From an uncultured Bizionia sp. (GTDB lineage Bacteria; Bacteroidota; Bacteroidia; Flavobacteriales; Flavobacteriaceae), in assembly GCA_947496215.1 (NCBI GenBank), contig CANMCF010000028.1, positions 1 to 46,838 of the forward strand: DNA of 46,838 nucleotides, in the 5' to 3' direction. Within the stretch, counting starts at the first letter, position 1, and the number at the start of each line of letters is the position of its first letter. Position numbers and translations under genes: made by a program. Below, in pieces: positions 18,495 through 27,095 of this stretch. Below the pieces are notes generated by a model. The model made no database searches, had not been told where the DNA came from, and saw only the letters and a program-made list of their open reading frames with translations.

Positions 18495-19394
18495 TTAATA
18501 GGACCACATATCCAATTCGAAGTTTCTGATCTTTTCTTTTATTCTATCAGATTCCAACAATTGCATCAATGCATTTTCAGCAATGTATTCATTCACTTCT
18601 CTATCACCATAAACGTTTTCTTCTTTATAGACTACACTATTGAAACGTCTAGCGTTCAAGATGTGATCGAAAGAAAATGGTACGGCGCTATTTTTAGCGT
18701 TGAAAGACTTTGCTTGGTGCAGTATGTCTCTTGCATCTGGGAAAAACACCCAGAACAATGGATTTGGTTCTTTGTTTGCTTCGTCATTGGAGTCAATGAA
18801 GTTTACATCTGGTGCTGCTGGTGCAATACCTAACAATCTATACTTCAATTCACCTTGACGTTTGTCAAAATACCATAATCCCTTTATTAGATATGCACTT
18901 ACATCATAAGATGCAATCTCTCTCTTTGTAATATACTCAGGATCTACGAAACCGTCTGCATTGAATTGATCGTAACCAACATCCAATGTATCGATTTTTG
19001 TAGTGATGTCCTTTAACTCCTCGGCAGTACGCAAGCCTGTAAAGTAAGAATCGTTGTAAACCTTTTTTATATCACCTTCTGCAATGGACTTTGTCAAAAC
19101 ATCGTATAGCGAACGTCTGTTGCTTCCAATGTTGTTTGTATCCACAGGGTAGTATAATGGAAAATTCACACGTTCATCAAGAATAATCTTTTCCCAAGTC
19201 ATTTTAGCGAACATAATATCTCTATCATCAACGTAACCATATTCTAACGGATTGTCGTTATCTATAGCCTTTTGCGCTTCTGTCTTAACTCCTATTTCCT
19301 CAGGATCCTTTGCATTTAATATATTCGATTGGGCAAATGCACTTGATGCAAAACATACACCAAAAATAACCGCTAATAATGATTTATAATTCAT
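18495..19394 (-). CDS. gldN: GldN, T9SS/gliding component
   Basis: The 299-residue product has a signal peptide (1-22, ending SSAFAQ). The mature part matches GldN/PorN: 'YVDDRDIMFAKMTWEKIILDERVNFPLYYP' near residues 54-84, 'RRSLYDVLTKSI', 'YLIKGLWYFDKRQGELKYRLLGIAP' and 'PLFWVFFPDARDIL'. GldN forms the large periplasmic ring with the lipoprotein GldK on which the T9SS motor GldLM acts. It is the last gene of the operon, 39 bases after gldM, and is followed by a terminator. Confidence 0.95.
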   Translation of the reverse strand: MNYKSLLAVIFGVCFASSAFAQSNILNAKDPEEIGVKTEAQKAIDNDNPLEYGYVDDRDIMFAKMTWEKIILDERVNFPLYYPVDTNNIGSNRRSLYDVLTKSIAEGDIKKVYNDSYFTGLRTAEELKDITTKIDTLDVGYDQFNADGFVDPEYITKREIASYDVSAYLIKGLWYFDKRQGELKYRLLGIAPAAPDVNFIDSNDEANKEPNPLFWVFFPDARDILHQAKSFNAKNSAVPFSFDHILNARRFNSVVYKEENVYGDREVNEYIAENALMQLLESDRIKEKIRNFELDMWSY

Positions 19395-19433
19395 TCTAAA
19401 ATAATTTAATTTTTTAATAATTACAAAGTTTGA

Positions 19434-20999
19434 TTAGTTTGACAACTCTATAATAATTGGTGCAGCAGGCTTGATTTTTGGTCCAGAAGATTTGGATTTA
19501 ATATCAAAAATCTGAACTGAAGCTCCTCTTTTCGCCTTACGCAAAGCAGCTTTTGCTTGTCCACTCAATTTGCTTCCTGAACAAGTAACACTTGGTTGAC
19601 CAGGTACTTTGAATTTGAATCCTGTCACCGTCAATGGCAATTCGAAGTCGAAATCTTTCAATACGGCCTTAACCTTACCAATTTCAACATTTCTTCTAGG
19701 CAATTTGAAAGCTCCTGTCTTACCAGCCATCTCACCAAATGGTGCTGGGATATCCTTGATTCTAAACGTCTTCTTGTCCGAAGCCTTAGATCCATCGTCC
19801 AAAGTAGCACTAACATTTATAGTTACTTCTCTTCCTGATGTTGGAACCATAGTGTATTTACCTGATTTACCTGACTTTTTCAATCCTGATGCGCTTGCAG
19901 ACACTTTGTTGTCTGGAACACCGGCAAAAGAAATAGTCATTGGATTGGCAACACCACGGTATACGACGTTCATCTTGTCTGCAGAAATAGTTGCAGAATT
20001 TGGTCTTGGTACAACAACATAGTTAGCTTCGATTGGAATTTCCAATGGCTTACCATCCTCCAAAAATGTAAATTTACCAGAGATGGTGTGCTCACCAACA
20101 TTACCAACATTAAAATCCAATTTGGCAGCTCCAGTCGAATCTATTGCATTAGCAATATCGACTTCCTGTCCTTGTACATCTAATTTTGTAGGTGTAACAT
20201 TGGCATATTTACCTAATACGACTTTACCTTGAAATTTTTCACCTGCAAAGAATGCAGATTTGTCAGCCAATACGATTGCCTTGTATTTGTTAAGAGATAC
20301 GGCAGCATCCAATGTATTACCCAAAAACAAGTTGAACATGTTTGCTTCAGTTACCTTAACATCATTTTGCATTGCTGTCAGTTTTGTATAAGAAGCAATT
20401 GCAGGGAAACCTTGAAAGTTGTAAGCCAACCAATCCAAGTTCTTACCGTCTTTGTTCTTCACTTTTTCTGTAGAGAAACGCTTTTCGAAACTTTCAATGG
20501 CTTTATTATACTTTACATCGGTACCCAGGATAGCTTTCACATCTTTCTTGTACGTATCGATGGCTGCCATAACAGCTTCACCGTTCTTAGATAGACGGTC
20601 TCCTGTAAACCAAGCTTCATCAAGAATGTCGGTCTTATCCATTGCCTCAAAAGGAAGTTTTCCTGTTTCAGGATCAATTGAATATTGTCCTTTCTTAAGT
20701 AAGTCTACTTTTAATGTCTCTATGTATTTATAGAATTTATCAGAAACATTACTCATTTCAGACGCTTTGTTTGCTGGTACAGCAAACTCTTCAGGCTTTT
20801 CACTTCCCTTGGTTTTCAAATCCTCCAAAAGAGCCATGTTCTTGTCTGATGTATCTACATTCGATTCAGCAAACTTTGCTTCCATCAATCCGAATGCGGA
20901 TAGTACTTCTTTTGACATATTCATAGCCATCATCGCGATGAAGACCAAGTACATCAAATTAATCATTTTCTGCCTTGCAGATGCTTTTCCTCCTGCCAT
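19434..20999 (-). CDS. gldM: GldM, T9SS motor shaft protein
   Basis: The 521-residue product starts 'MAGGKASARQKMINLMYLVF', the conserved GldM/PorM N-terminus. It has one membrane helix (about 12-28) and a long periplasmic part of helical and Ig-like domains ending 'PAAPIIIELSN'. In the T9SS the GldM dimer passes through the GldL ring and carries proton-driven rotation to the GldK/GldN ring. It lies 51 bases after gldL and 39 before gldN. Length and domain order are normal for Flavobacteriaceae. Confidence 0.96.
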   Translation of the reverse strand: MAGGKASARQKMINLMYLVFIAMMAMNMSKEVLSAFGLMEAKFAESNVDTSDKNMALLEDLKTKGSEKPEEFAVPANKASEMSNVSDKFYKYIETLKVDLLKKGQYSIDPETGKLPFEAMDKTDILDEAWFTGDRLSKNGEAVMAAIDTYKKDVKAILGTDVKYNKAIESFEKRFSTEKVKNKDGKNLDWLAYNFQGFPAIASYTKLTAMQNDVKVTEANMFNLFLGNTLDAAVSLNKYKAIVLADKSAFFAGEKFQGKVVLGKYANVTPTKLDVQGQEVDIANAIDSTGAAKLDFNVGNVGEHTISGKFTFLEDGKPLEIPIEANYVVVPRPNSATISADKMNVVYRGVANPMTISFAGVPDNKVSASASGLKKSGKSGKYTMVPTSGREVTINVSATLDDGSKASDKKTFRIKDIPAPFGEMAGKTGAFKLPRRNVEIGKVKAVLKDFDFELPLTVTGFKFKVPGQPSVTCSGSKLSGQAKAALRKAKRGASVQIFDIKSKSSGPKIKPAAPIIIELSN

Positions 21000-21050
21000 T
21001 TCTAATTAGTTTTTAAATTTTATTAATATTAAATTATACTAATTAACTAA

Positions 21051-21686
21051 TTAGTTTTTGTTCATTGCAGACAACATTCCACCGTATACTCCGTTCAAAG
21101 AAGATAGGTTAGATGCCAAAGATTGCATTTGTTCTTTTAATTTAGTTGCATTTTCAACAGCTTCCTCATTTATGGTGGCTTGACGGTTTGCACTTTCCAT
21201 TTGTACTTTGTACAAACTGTTCAATGATTCCATTTGTGCAGCAGCCAAAGACATTTCTTCTCCATATTTCTTAGTTGCAGCGATAGAATCCACTGTTGGA
21301 GAAATTCCTTTTGCAGCTCCTTCGAAGTTTTTGATGCTTGTTCCCAAACTTTGCATCAATTCTCCATCGATCTTAGCTTCTTTCAATAAGTTGTCCAATT
21401 TTTTAGACAATAGACCTTCAGCATCTTTAGGTTCTTCTTTTTGACCTTTTTTAGTTGTAGATGCTCCTCCAGATAGTTCTGGGTACACCAATGACCAATC
21501 CAACTCTCCTGCTTGTCTTTCGAAAGCCGAATAAGTAAATACCAATGCCTCTACGATCATCCCCAATGTTAGGATTTCTGATCCGTAAGGCCAGTGTTGG
21601 ATTTTAAACAAAGCTCCCACAATTACAATTGCCGCTCCTAATCCGTAGATCATATTAGTAACCGTGATTTTTCCTTTCTGTGCCAT
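21051..21686 (-). CDS. gldL: GldL, T9SS proton-driven motor stator
   Basis: The 211-residue inner-membrane protein has two helices, about 12-28 ('IYGLGAAIVIVGALFKIQHW') and 36-54 ('SEILTLGMIVEALVFTYSA'). Glu46 lies within the second helix and is the counterpart of the membrane Glu needed for proton flow in GldL/PorL. The remainder is a cytoplasmic coiled coil (about 85-205) typical of the family. It is the second gene of the operon, 79 bases after gldK and 51 before gldM. Confidence 0.96.
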   Translation of the reverse strand: MAQKGKITVTNMIYGLGAAIVIVGALFKIQHWPYGSEILTLGMIVEALVFTYSAFERQAGELDWSLVYPELSGGASTTKKGQKEEPKDAEGLLSKKLDNLLKEAKIDGELMQSLGTSIKNFEGAAKGISPTVDSIAATKKYGEEMSLAAAQMESLNSLYKVQMESANRQATINEEAVENATKLKEQMQSLASNLSSLNGVYGGMLSAMNKN

Positions 21687-21765
21687 AATTTCTGATTTTT
21701 AAGTAGTTAATTTTTAATTTATGTTATTTAAGTAGGTAATATTTTGTAGCTTTTTCTAGCTGAGT

Positions 21766-23136
21766 CTATTTCTGTGCATTAGCGGTTACATCTGTTCCCA
21801 TATAATCTTGGATTGTTCTAAATCCGATGTAGCTTCTTGCAGAATCTGCATATTCGTAGTCTCTTGAACTTACTTGCAAGAAATACGCGACATCTTTCCA
21901 AGACCCACCTCTAACGACTTTACGATGATTGTTTTTGTCGTTTACACTTGGGTTGATTGTTGATGCATATTCGTAAGATGAAGGATCGTAAGATGAGTTC
22001 ACCCACTCCGAAACGTTTCCTGCCATGTTGTATAAGTTGAAATCATTAGGCTCATATGATGAAACCTCTACGGTATACAAAGCTTGGTCAGCTGCATAAT
22101 CTCCACGCAATGGCTTGAAGTTTGCCATAAAACATCCTCTATCGTTCTTTGCATAAGGTCCACCCCAAGGGAAAGTTGCTGCCTGCAATCCTCCTCGTGC
22201 CGCGTATTCCCATTGCGCTTCAGATGGAAGCGTGTAACGACTTACGTTATGGATCCCCTTTTCTTTTCTATACGCATTGTGATACAATGTCCTCCATTCA
22301 CAAAATGCTTTCGCTTGTTTCCAAGTCACACCAACTACAGGGTAATCGCTGTAGGCATCATGCCAGAAGTAGTCATTGTGCATAGGTTCGTTGTACGAGT
22401 AAGCAAAATCCCTGATCCACGCCGTGGTATCTGGATATATCTCAACTTGTTCTTTAACTATGACATCTTTACGCCTCAAACTTCTGTCATTGGCAGCTTT
22501 CTGAATGTCCATATAGGTGTATTGAAATTTGAACTTACGCACATCCCAAGTACGTTGTCCATTGTAGGACTCTTCCAAGGGCAAGTACATCGTATCCATT
22601 ACTTCTACGTAATATTCGTCTGGATATTCGGCCGTATCGAAAATCAAATCCACATCATGGTTCAATTTTCTGCCTTCGTAACCTGTTTCTCCAAGACCAC
22701 TATAATTATCCATCATATACTTTTCGTAGGGAGTGAGACCTGTAGTATCAGCATCTTTGAATGCAAATTGCCCAATCCCATCAGATTCTGGATCCGTCTC
22801 ACCGACTTCATCAGCCAAGATGGCCAACTTCGTCCTTATTATAGAATCCCTAACCCATTCTACAAATTGACGATACTCACTATTACTAATTTCTGTCTCA
22901 TCCATATAAAATGCTGCTACAGTAACTGTCTTTGCAGGCGCATCTTGAATACCAGCCAAATCATCATCAGCCTTACCCATTATAAATGCTCCTCCAGGAA
23001 CCAAAGTCATCCCATAAGGTTTTTCTGGATGCCATTTTTTTCCTTTAACACCTACCAACTGGCCCTTATCTTTAGAACCACAACTTGCTAAAAGTGCCAA
23101 AACTGCCGTTAATAATACAAACTTCTTCATATTCAT
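21766..23136 (-). CDS. gldK: GldK, T9SS ring lipoprotein (FGE/SUMF1 fold)
   Basis: The 456-residue product has a lipoprotein signal with lipobox 'LLASC' (Cys at residue 19). The body is a formylglycine-generating-enzyme (SUMF1) fold: 'LVPGGAFIMGKADDD', 'FYMDETEISNSEYRQFV', 'YPVVGVTWKQAKAFCEWR', 'YTLPSEAQWEYAARGG', 'GNVSEWVNSSYDP' and 'VVRGGSWKD'. GldK/PorK uses this fold structurally, forming the outer-membrane-attached ring with GldN. It is the first gene of the operon, with a predicted promoter at 23181-23211 and a palindrome at its start point. Translation may begin at the first or third codon (both ATG). Confidence 0.95.
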   Translation of the reverse strand: MNMKKFVLLTAVLALLASCGSKDKGQLVGVKGKKWHPEKPYGMTLVPGGAFIMGKADDDLAGIQDAPAKTVTVAAFYMDETEISNSEYRQFVEWVRDSIIRTKLAILADEVGETDPESDGIGQFAFKDADTTGLTPYEKYMMDNYSGLGETGYEGRKLNHDVDLIFDTAEYPDEYYVEVMDTMYLPLEESYNGQRTWDVRKFKFQYTYMDIQKAANDRSLRRKDVIVKEQVEIYPDTTAWIRDFAYSYNEPMHNDYFWHDAYSDYPVVGVTWKQAKAFCEWRTLYHNAYRKEKGIHNVSRYTLPSEAQWEYAARGGLQAATFPWGGPYAKNDRGCFMANFKPLRGDYAADQALYTVEVSSYEPNDFNLYNMAGNVSEWVNSSYDPSSYEYASTINPSVNDKNNHRKVVRGGSWKDVAYFLQVSSRDYEYADSARSYIGFRTIQDYMGTDVTANAQK

Positions 23137-23160
23137 AGAAAACTCGAGGTTAATTAATTA

Positions 23161-23178
23161 CTCTTAAATTTTTAAGAG
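23161..23178. promoter_or_regulatory. Perfect palindrome at the predicted gldK transcription start (possible operator)
   Basis: CTCTTAAA (23161-23168) and TTTAAGAG (23171-23178) form a perfect 8-bp inverted repeat with a 2-base centre. It overlaps the predicted start point and early leader of gldK. The short centre suits a dimeric DNA-binding protein better than an RNA hairpin, and there is no T-tract. No candidate regulator can be named. Confidence 0.45.
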
Positions 23179-23180
23179 CG

Positions 23181-23211
23181 TAAACATATTTATATATTTT
23201 TTAAAAAACAA
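23181..23211 (-). promoter_or_regulatory. Predicted promoter of gldKLMN
   Basis: On the minus strand TTG (23211-23209) is followed after 20 bases by TATGTTTA (23188-23181), which matches TAnnTTTG at all fixed positions but the last. The start point would be near 23175, leaving a leader of about 40 bases before gldK. This suggests the operon is not just read-through from topA. Confidence 0.45.
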
Positions 23212-23300
23212 CTTTTTCAGGAAAAAAATACACATTTAATCGTCAAAATCAAACTCTTTAACGATATATCCTGTTTTTTTTTAACAATGTGCTTATTTTC

Positions 23301-24467
23301 CTATACGCTGTTTTTCTGATACGCTTTATACCATCTGTCTGGTATCTTGCCATTACACGCATCTATATAATCTTGATGTATGCAAGGTAATAACGTATGC
23401 TTTTTTAATTTATTATTAACATTTGATAAAAAAGGTATTTCTATCCACCAACGTCCTGTTCTTGTGCTTTTATAAAACACTAACTCTTGCGAATCCGCTA
23501 ATGTAATAAATTTTTGGTGATTATTGTCATTTATGAAGTCATCATCTTTCACTCTATAGTTCACACCTTCAACAAAATACCATAACATCTGCGCTATTAG
23601 CATAGCTGTCACCTCATCGTCATATGAGGGTTTATACTCAAAAACACCAAATGCCGTTACCTTGTTGCTTATTCCAGCATACCGCGCCACGGCACAAATT
23701 TCCTTGCCATCCAATCCATTGGGCGACAACCTCTGCTTCAAACTCACTTCCGAAGCTTTTATAGCTCCCATGTCTATGCTCACCACATTCGCATCTCTCA
23801 TAACTGGTTCAACGATGGTTATGTCGTTGGACACCTCTCCCAATCTATAGGACTCGAAATACAAAGCTTCCATAAGGTCTATTTCCTCTTGAGAATTGAA
23901 ATAGGTTTGATATCCCAAGGTCGCATAATTAAACAGGTTGTATGGCTGATCTAAAATAATCTTCCCAACGAAGCTAGTATTCTTGATGGGTTTTGTGGAA
24001 TCTCCCAAATCAAACTTGGAATCCACATTTACGATGTTCACCATCGGTATCAAATTATCGTATGCACGATATATCGCATAGGTGAGATCTTGGCTTCCTC
24101 CCAATATGACAGGAATTATCTTTTTTTGAATTAATATGGAAACCGTTGTCTTCAATGCAAAATAGGTATCCTCTACGGACTCACCCGCATTTATATTACC
24201 CAAATCTGCAATTGTGGTATTCCAACTTCCTGGAAACAAGGAGTAAAATGATTTTCGAACTTCATTCAAATCAAATGATTCCCCTATGTAATTGACATCG
24301 TTCCTGTTTTCCAATACACCGACGATTGCAATTGAAACACCTTCTAGATCTGGAATACCGTTTTGTAGGGAATTTATTTTTAATTTTCTCCCCATAGCTT
24401 GCATGGACAAAAGCTCATTATGAGCCAAGACTACGTCTGAAACGGGAGATAAAAAATTAAAGTTCAT
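23301..24467 (-). CDS. Arginase/formimidoylglutamase-fold protein lacking several metal ligands
   Basis: The 388-residue product has the ureohydrolase fold: 'VSIAIVGVLENRN', 'IIPVILGGSQDLTYAIYRAY', 'VNIVNVDSKFDLGD', 'VVSIDMGAIKASE' and 'FGVFEYKPSYD'. The manganese ligands are eroded. The GGDH histidine is Gln126 (GGSQD). The DAHxD motif reads D149-S-K151-F-D153, so its His is Lys. The SxDxD motif reads S230-I-D232-M-G234, so the last Asp is Gly. Three of six canonical ligands are therefore missing, and ordinary binuclear-Mn hydrolysis is unlikely. It starts only 3 bases after the topA stop and ends about 160 bases before gldK. It is usually labelled formimidoylglutamase, but a binding or structural role fits better. 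Confidence 0.8.
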   Translation of the reverse strand: MNFNFLSPVSDVVLAHNELLSMQAMGRKLKINSLQNGIPDLEGVSIAIVGVLENRNDVNYIGESFDLNEVRKSFYSLFPGSWNTTIADLGNINAGESVEDTYFALKTTVSILIQKKIIPVILGGSQDLTYAIYRAYDNLIPMVNIVNVDSKFDLGDSTKPIKNTSFVGKIILDQPYNLFNYATLGYQTYFNSQEEIDLMEALYFESYRLGEVSNDITIVEPVMRDANVVSIDMGAIKASEVSLKQRLSPNGLDGKEICAVARYAGISNKVTAFGVFEYKPSYDDEVTAMLIAQMLWYFVEGVNYRVKDDDFINDNNHQKFITLADSQELVFYKSTRTGRWWIEIPFLSNVNNKLKKHTLLPCIHQDYIDACNGKIPDRWYKAYQKNSV

Positions 24468-24470
24468 CTA

Positions 24471-26978
24471 TTATTTTTTCTTGGCTGTTGTTTTTTTCTT
24501 TGCAGCCGGCTTCTTTTTGGTTGCTTTCTTCTTTGGGGCATTTTTCTCTATGATCCCCTTTACTTCTTCCAATGTCAACTTTGTCGCGTCTACCGTTTTC
24601 GGCAATTCTATCTTTATCTTGCCTTGTAGGATGTTATGCCTTCCCCAACGCGCCTTTTCTACTCTGATGCCTTCATCTTCCCAATTGTGAACGACCTTGT
24701 CAATCTCCTTTTGAATCTTCGTCTCTATCAATTCGACAATGTCTTCATCGGAAAGGTTGTCCCAATCATATTTCTTGTTGACATTTATAAACATGTTGTT
24801 CCATTTTATGAATGGTCCAAAACGTCCTTTACCTTTTTGAACTGGCAACTCCTTATACATATATATTGGAGCATCGGCTTTTTGCTTTTCCTTTATCAAT
24901 ACAATGGCATCATCCAATTCCACCGTCAATGGATCTTCTCCTTTTGGCAAGGAAACATAGGCTTTTCCAAATTTGACATAAGGTCCAAAACGTCCGTTGT
25001 TCACAACGACTTCCTCTCCTTCGTAATCTCCTAGGTTTTTTGGAAGCTGGAACAAATCCATTGCTTCTTCAAAAGTGATGCTCCCCAGTTGTTGATCTGG
25101 TCCCAAACTTGCAAAAGTAGGTTTGTCTTCATCATCCACCGTACCCATTTGCACCATTGGTCCAAATTTCCCCAAACGTACGCTAACACGTTTGCCCGTT
25201 TTGGGATCTTCCCCTAGAATACGTTCTCCCGATTCTCGCTCTGCATTTTCTTGAACGTCTACTACCTTTGGATGAAAGTCCTTGTAAAACGACTTCATCA
25301 CTTTCTTCCAATCTGCCTTGCCATCTGCAATGTCATCAAATTGATTCTCGACATTTGCAGTAAAGCTATAGTCCAAAATGGTCTCAAAATGATTCACCAA
25401 AAAATCAGTCACAATCATTCCGATATCTGTAGGAACAAGTTTACCCTTGTCCGACCCTACTTTTTCCGTCAATAAATTTTCTCTTACCGTTCCAGCCTTT
25501 AAGACCAGCTGCGTGTAATCCCTCTCCACTCCTTCTATCGTGCCCTTTTCTACATACTTTCTATTTTGTATGGTAGAGATGGTTGGCGCATATGTCGACG
25601 GTCGTCCGATACCAAGTTCCTCCAGTTTTTTGACAAGTGATGCTTCGGTAAACCTATATGGTCCTCTCGTATAGCGTTGTGTGGCCGTTATCTTGTTGTT
25701 AAGCAAAGTTTCGTTCACCTTCATCGCTGGTAACATTCCATCTTGTTCCACATCATCATCATCGGTACCTTCTAGATACACCTTCAAGAATCCATCGAAC
25801 TTGATGACCTCTCCATTTGCAGTGAAGTTTTCGTTATGCGAAGCTGCGCTGATCTTGACATTGGTTCTTTCCAATTGAGCTTCACTCATTTGCGAAGCTA
25901 TTGCGCGCTTCCATATCAATTCGTACAATCTTGTCTGATCGTAGTCCAATCCTGCAGAATGTGCAGAGAAATTGGTTGGACGAATGGCCTCGTGAGCTTC
26001 TTGTGCTCCTTTTGCCTTTCCTTTGTAGTTTCTTTCCTTGCTATATTCCTTCCCGTAGGCCTTCACTATTTCCTCTTCCGCTCCTTTTCGAGCTTCATCG
26101 GACAAGTTCACACTATCGGTTCTCATATAGGTAATCAAACCGGCTTCGTATAACCGTTGGGCCATGGTCATCGTTTTACTTACGGAAAAATACAATTTCC
26201 TTGATGCCTCCTGTTGTAATGTAGATGTCGTAAATGGTGCTGCTGGCGATTTCTTTGCAGGTTTCTTTTCTAGATCTGCAACCTTGAAGGTCGTATTGGC
26301 ATTTTTTTCCAAAAAGACCAATGCTTCTTCCTTTGTCTTTATCGACTTCGGCAACTTCGCCTTGAAGGATTGTCCCGACTCGTTTGAAAACTCTGCATCT
26401 ATTCTATAGGAAGCTTCAGTTTTGAAACTCTGGATCTCCCTCTCTCGTTCTACGATCAATCTAACCGATACGGATTGTACTCGGCCTGCGGAAAGCCCTC
26501 CTTTTACCTTTCTCCAAAGCACAGGTGACAATTCATAACCAACGATCCTATCCAAAACACGACGTGCTTGCTGGGCATCTACCAAATCATAATCTATGCT
26601 TCTTGGGTTCTCCACCGCTTTTTGAATGGCAGATTTTGTTATCTCATGAAATACGATACGTTTCGTTTTCTCCTTGTCCAATTTCAAAGACTCGGCCAAG
26701 TGCCACGCAATCGCTTCTCCTTCTCGATCCTCATCACTTGCCAACCAAACCATTTCGGCTTTCTTTGCAAGATCTTTCAGTTTTTTCACAACTGCCTTCT
26801 TATCAGTAGAGACTTCGTATTTGGGATTGAAATCGCCATCTACATCCACCCCCAATTCCTTGGAAGGCAAATCGGAGATATGTCCGTAACTAGATTCTAC
26901 TTTAAAATCTTTCCCTAGAAACTTTTCTATAGTTTTCGCCTTTGCTGGTGACTCAACTATCACTAAATTCTTAGCCAT
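24471..26978 (-). CDS. topA: DNA topoisomerase I
   Basis: The 835-residue type IA topoisomerase begins with a Toprim domain ('NLVIVESPAKAKTI', Glu9; 'SDEDREGEAI', Asp82 and Asp84). The catalytic Tyr284 lies in 'LITYMRTDSVNLS'. 'GRVQSVSVRLIVERE' and 'GIGRPSTYAPTI' are also intact. The C-terminal third carries topoisomerase C-terminal repeats ('NNGRFGPYVKFGKAYVSL', 'GKGRFGPFIKWNNMFINV') instead of zinc fingers. It ends in a Lys/Ala-rich tail of about 25 residues that probably binds DNA. The enzyme relaxes negative supercoils through a 5'-phosphotyrosine intermediate. It appears to be co-transcribed with the arginase-fold gene. Confidence 0.97.
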   Translation of the reverse strand: MAKNLVIVESPAKAKTIEKFLGKDFKVESSYGHISDLPSKELGVDVDGDFNPKYEVSTDKKAVVKKLKDLAKKAEMVWLASDEDREGEAIAWHLAESLKLDKEKTKRIVFHEITKSAIQKAVENPRSIDYDLVDAQQARRVLDRIVGYELSPVLWRKVKGGLSAGRVQSVSVRLIVEREREIQSFKTEASYRIDAEFSNESGQSFKAKLPKSIKTKEEALVFLEKNANTTFKVADLEKKPAKKSPAAPFTTSTLQQEASRKLYFSVSKTMTMAQRLYEAGLITYMRTDSVNLSDEARKGAEEEIVKAYGKEYSKERNYKGKAKGAQEAHEAIRPTNFSAHSAGLDYDQTRLYELIWKRAIASQMSEAQLERTNVKISAASHNENFTANGEVIKFDGFLKVYLEGTDDDDVEQDGMLPAMKVNETLLNNKITATQRYTRGPYRFTEASLVKKLEELGIGRPSTYAPTISTIQNRKYVEKGTIEGVERDYTQLVLKAGTVRENLLTEKVGSDKGKLVPTDIGMIVTDFLVNHFETILDYSFTANVENQFDDIADGKADWKKVMKSFYKDFHPKVVDVQENAERESGERILGEDPKTGKRVSVRLGKFGPMVQMGTVDDEDKPTFASLGPDQQLGSITFEEAMDLFQLPKNLGDYEGEEVVVNNGRFGPYVKFGKAYVSLPKGEDPLTVELDDAIVLIKEKQKADAPIYMYKELPVQKGKGRFGPFIKWNNMFINVNKKYDWDNLSDEDIVELIETKIQKEIDKVVHNWEDEGIRVEKARWGRHNILQGKIKIELPKTVDATKLTLEEVKGIIEKNAPKKKATKKKPAAKKKTTAKKK

Positions 26979-26998
26979 TCTTCATTTTTTTAAGGTTA

Positions 26999-27006
26999 CA
27001 AATGTA
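26999..27006 (-). promoter_or_regulatory. -7 promoter element of topA
   Basis: On the minus strand TACATTTG (27006-26999) is a perfect TAnnTTTG element 21 bases ahead of the topA ATG, giving a leader of about 15 bases. No TTG lies at the expected upstream distance, so only half the promoter is visible. Confidence 0.4.
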
Positions 27007-27095
27007 TGTGAAAAAAAATATATGAACCTAATTTAAAAAGTTTAAAACTTTATTTTCAATCTAATTCACACCTCGTTTATATCTTTTTCCCATAC

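Noticed and set aside
22084-23091. Long open frame on the plus strand opposite gldK (335 codons)
   Set aside because: It is antisense to a clearly conserved gene, its translation has no family resemblance and odd Cys/Ile/Arg-rich composition.
23301-24467. Calling the arginase-fold protein a functional formimidoylglutamase (hutG)
   Set aside because: Three of the canonical metal ligands are substituted and no other histidine-degradation gene is nearby.
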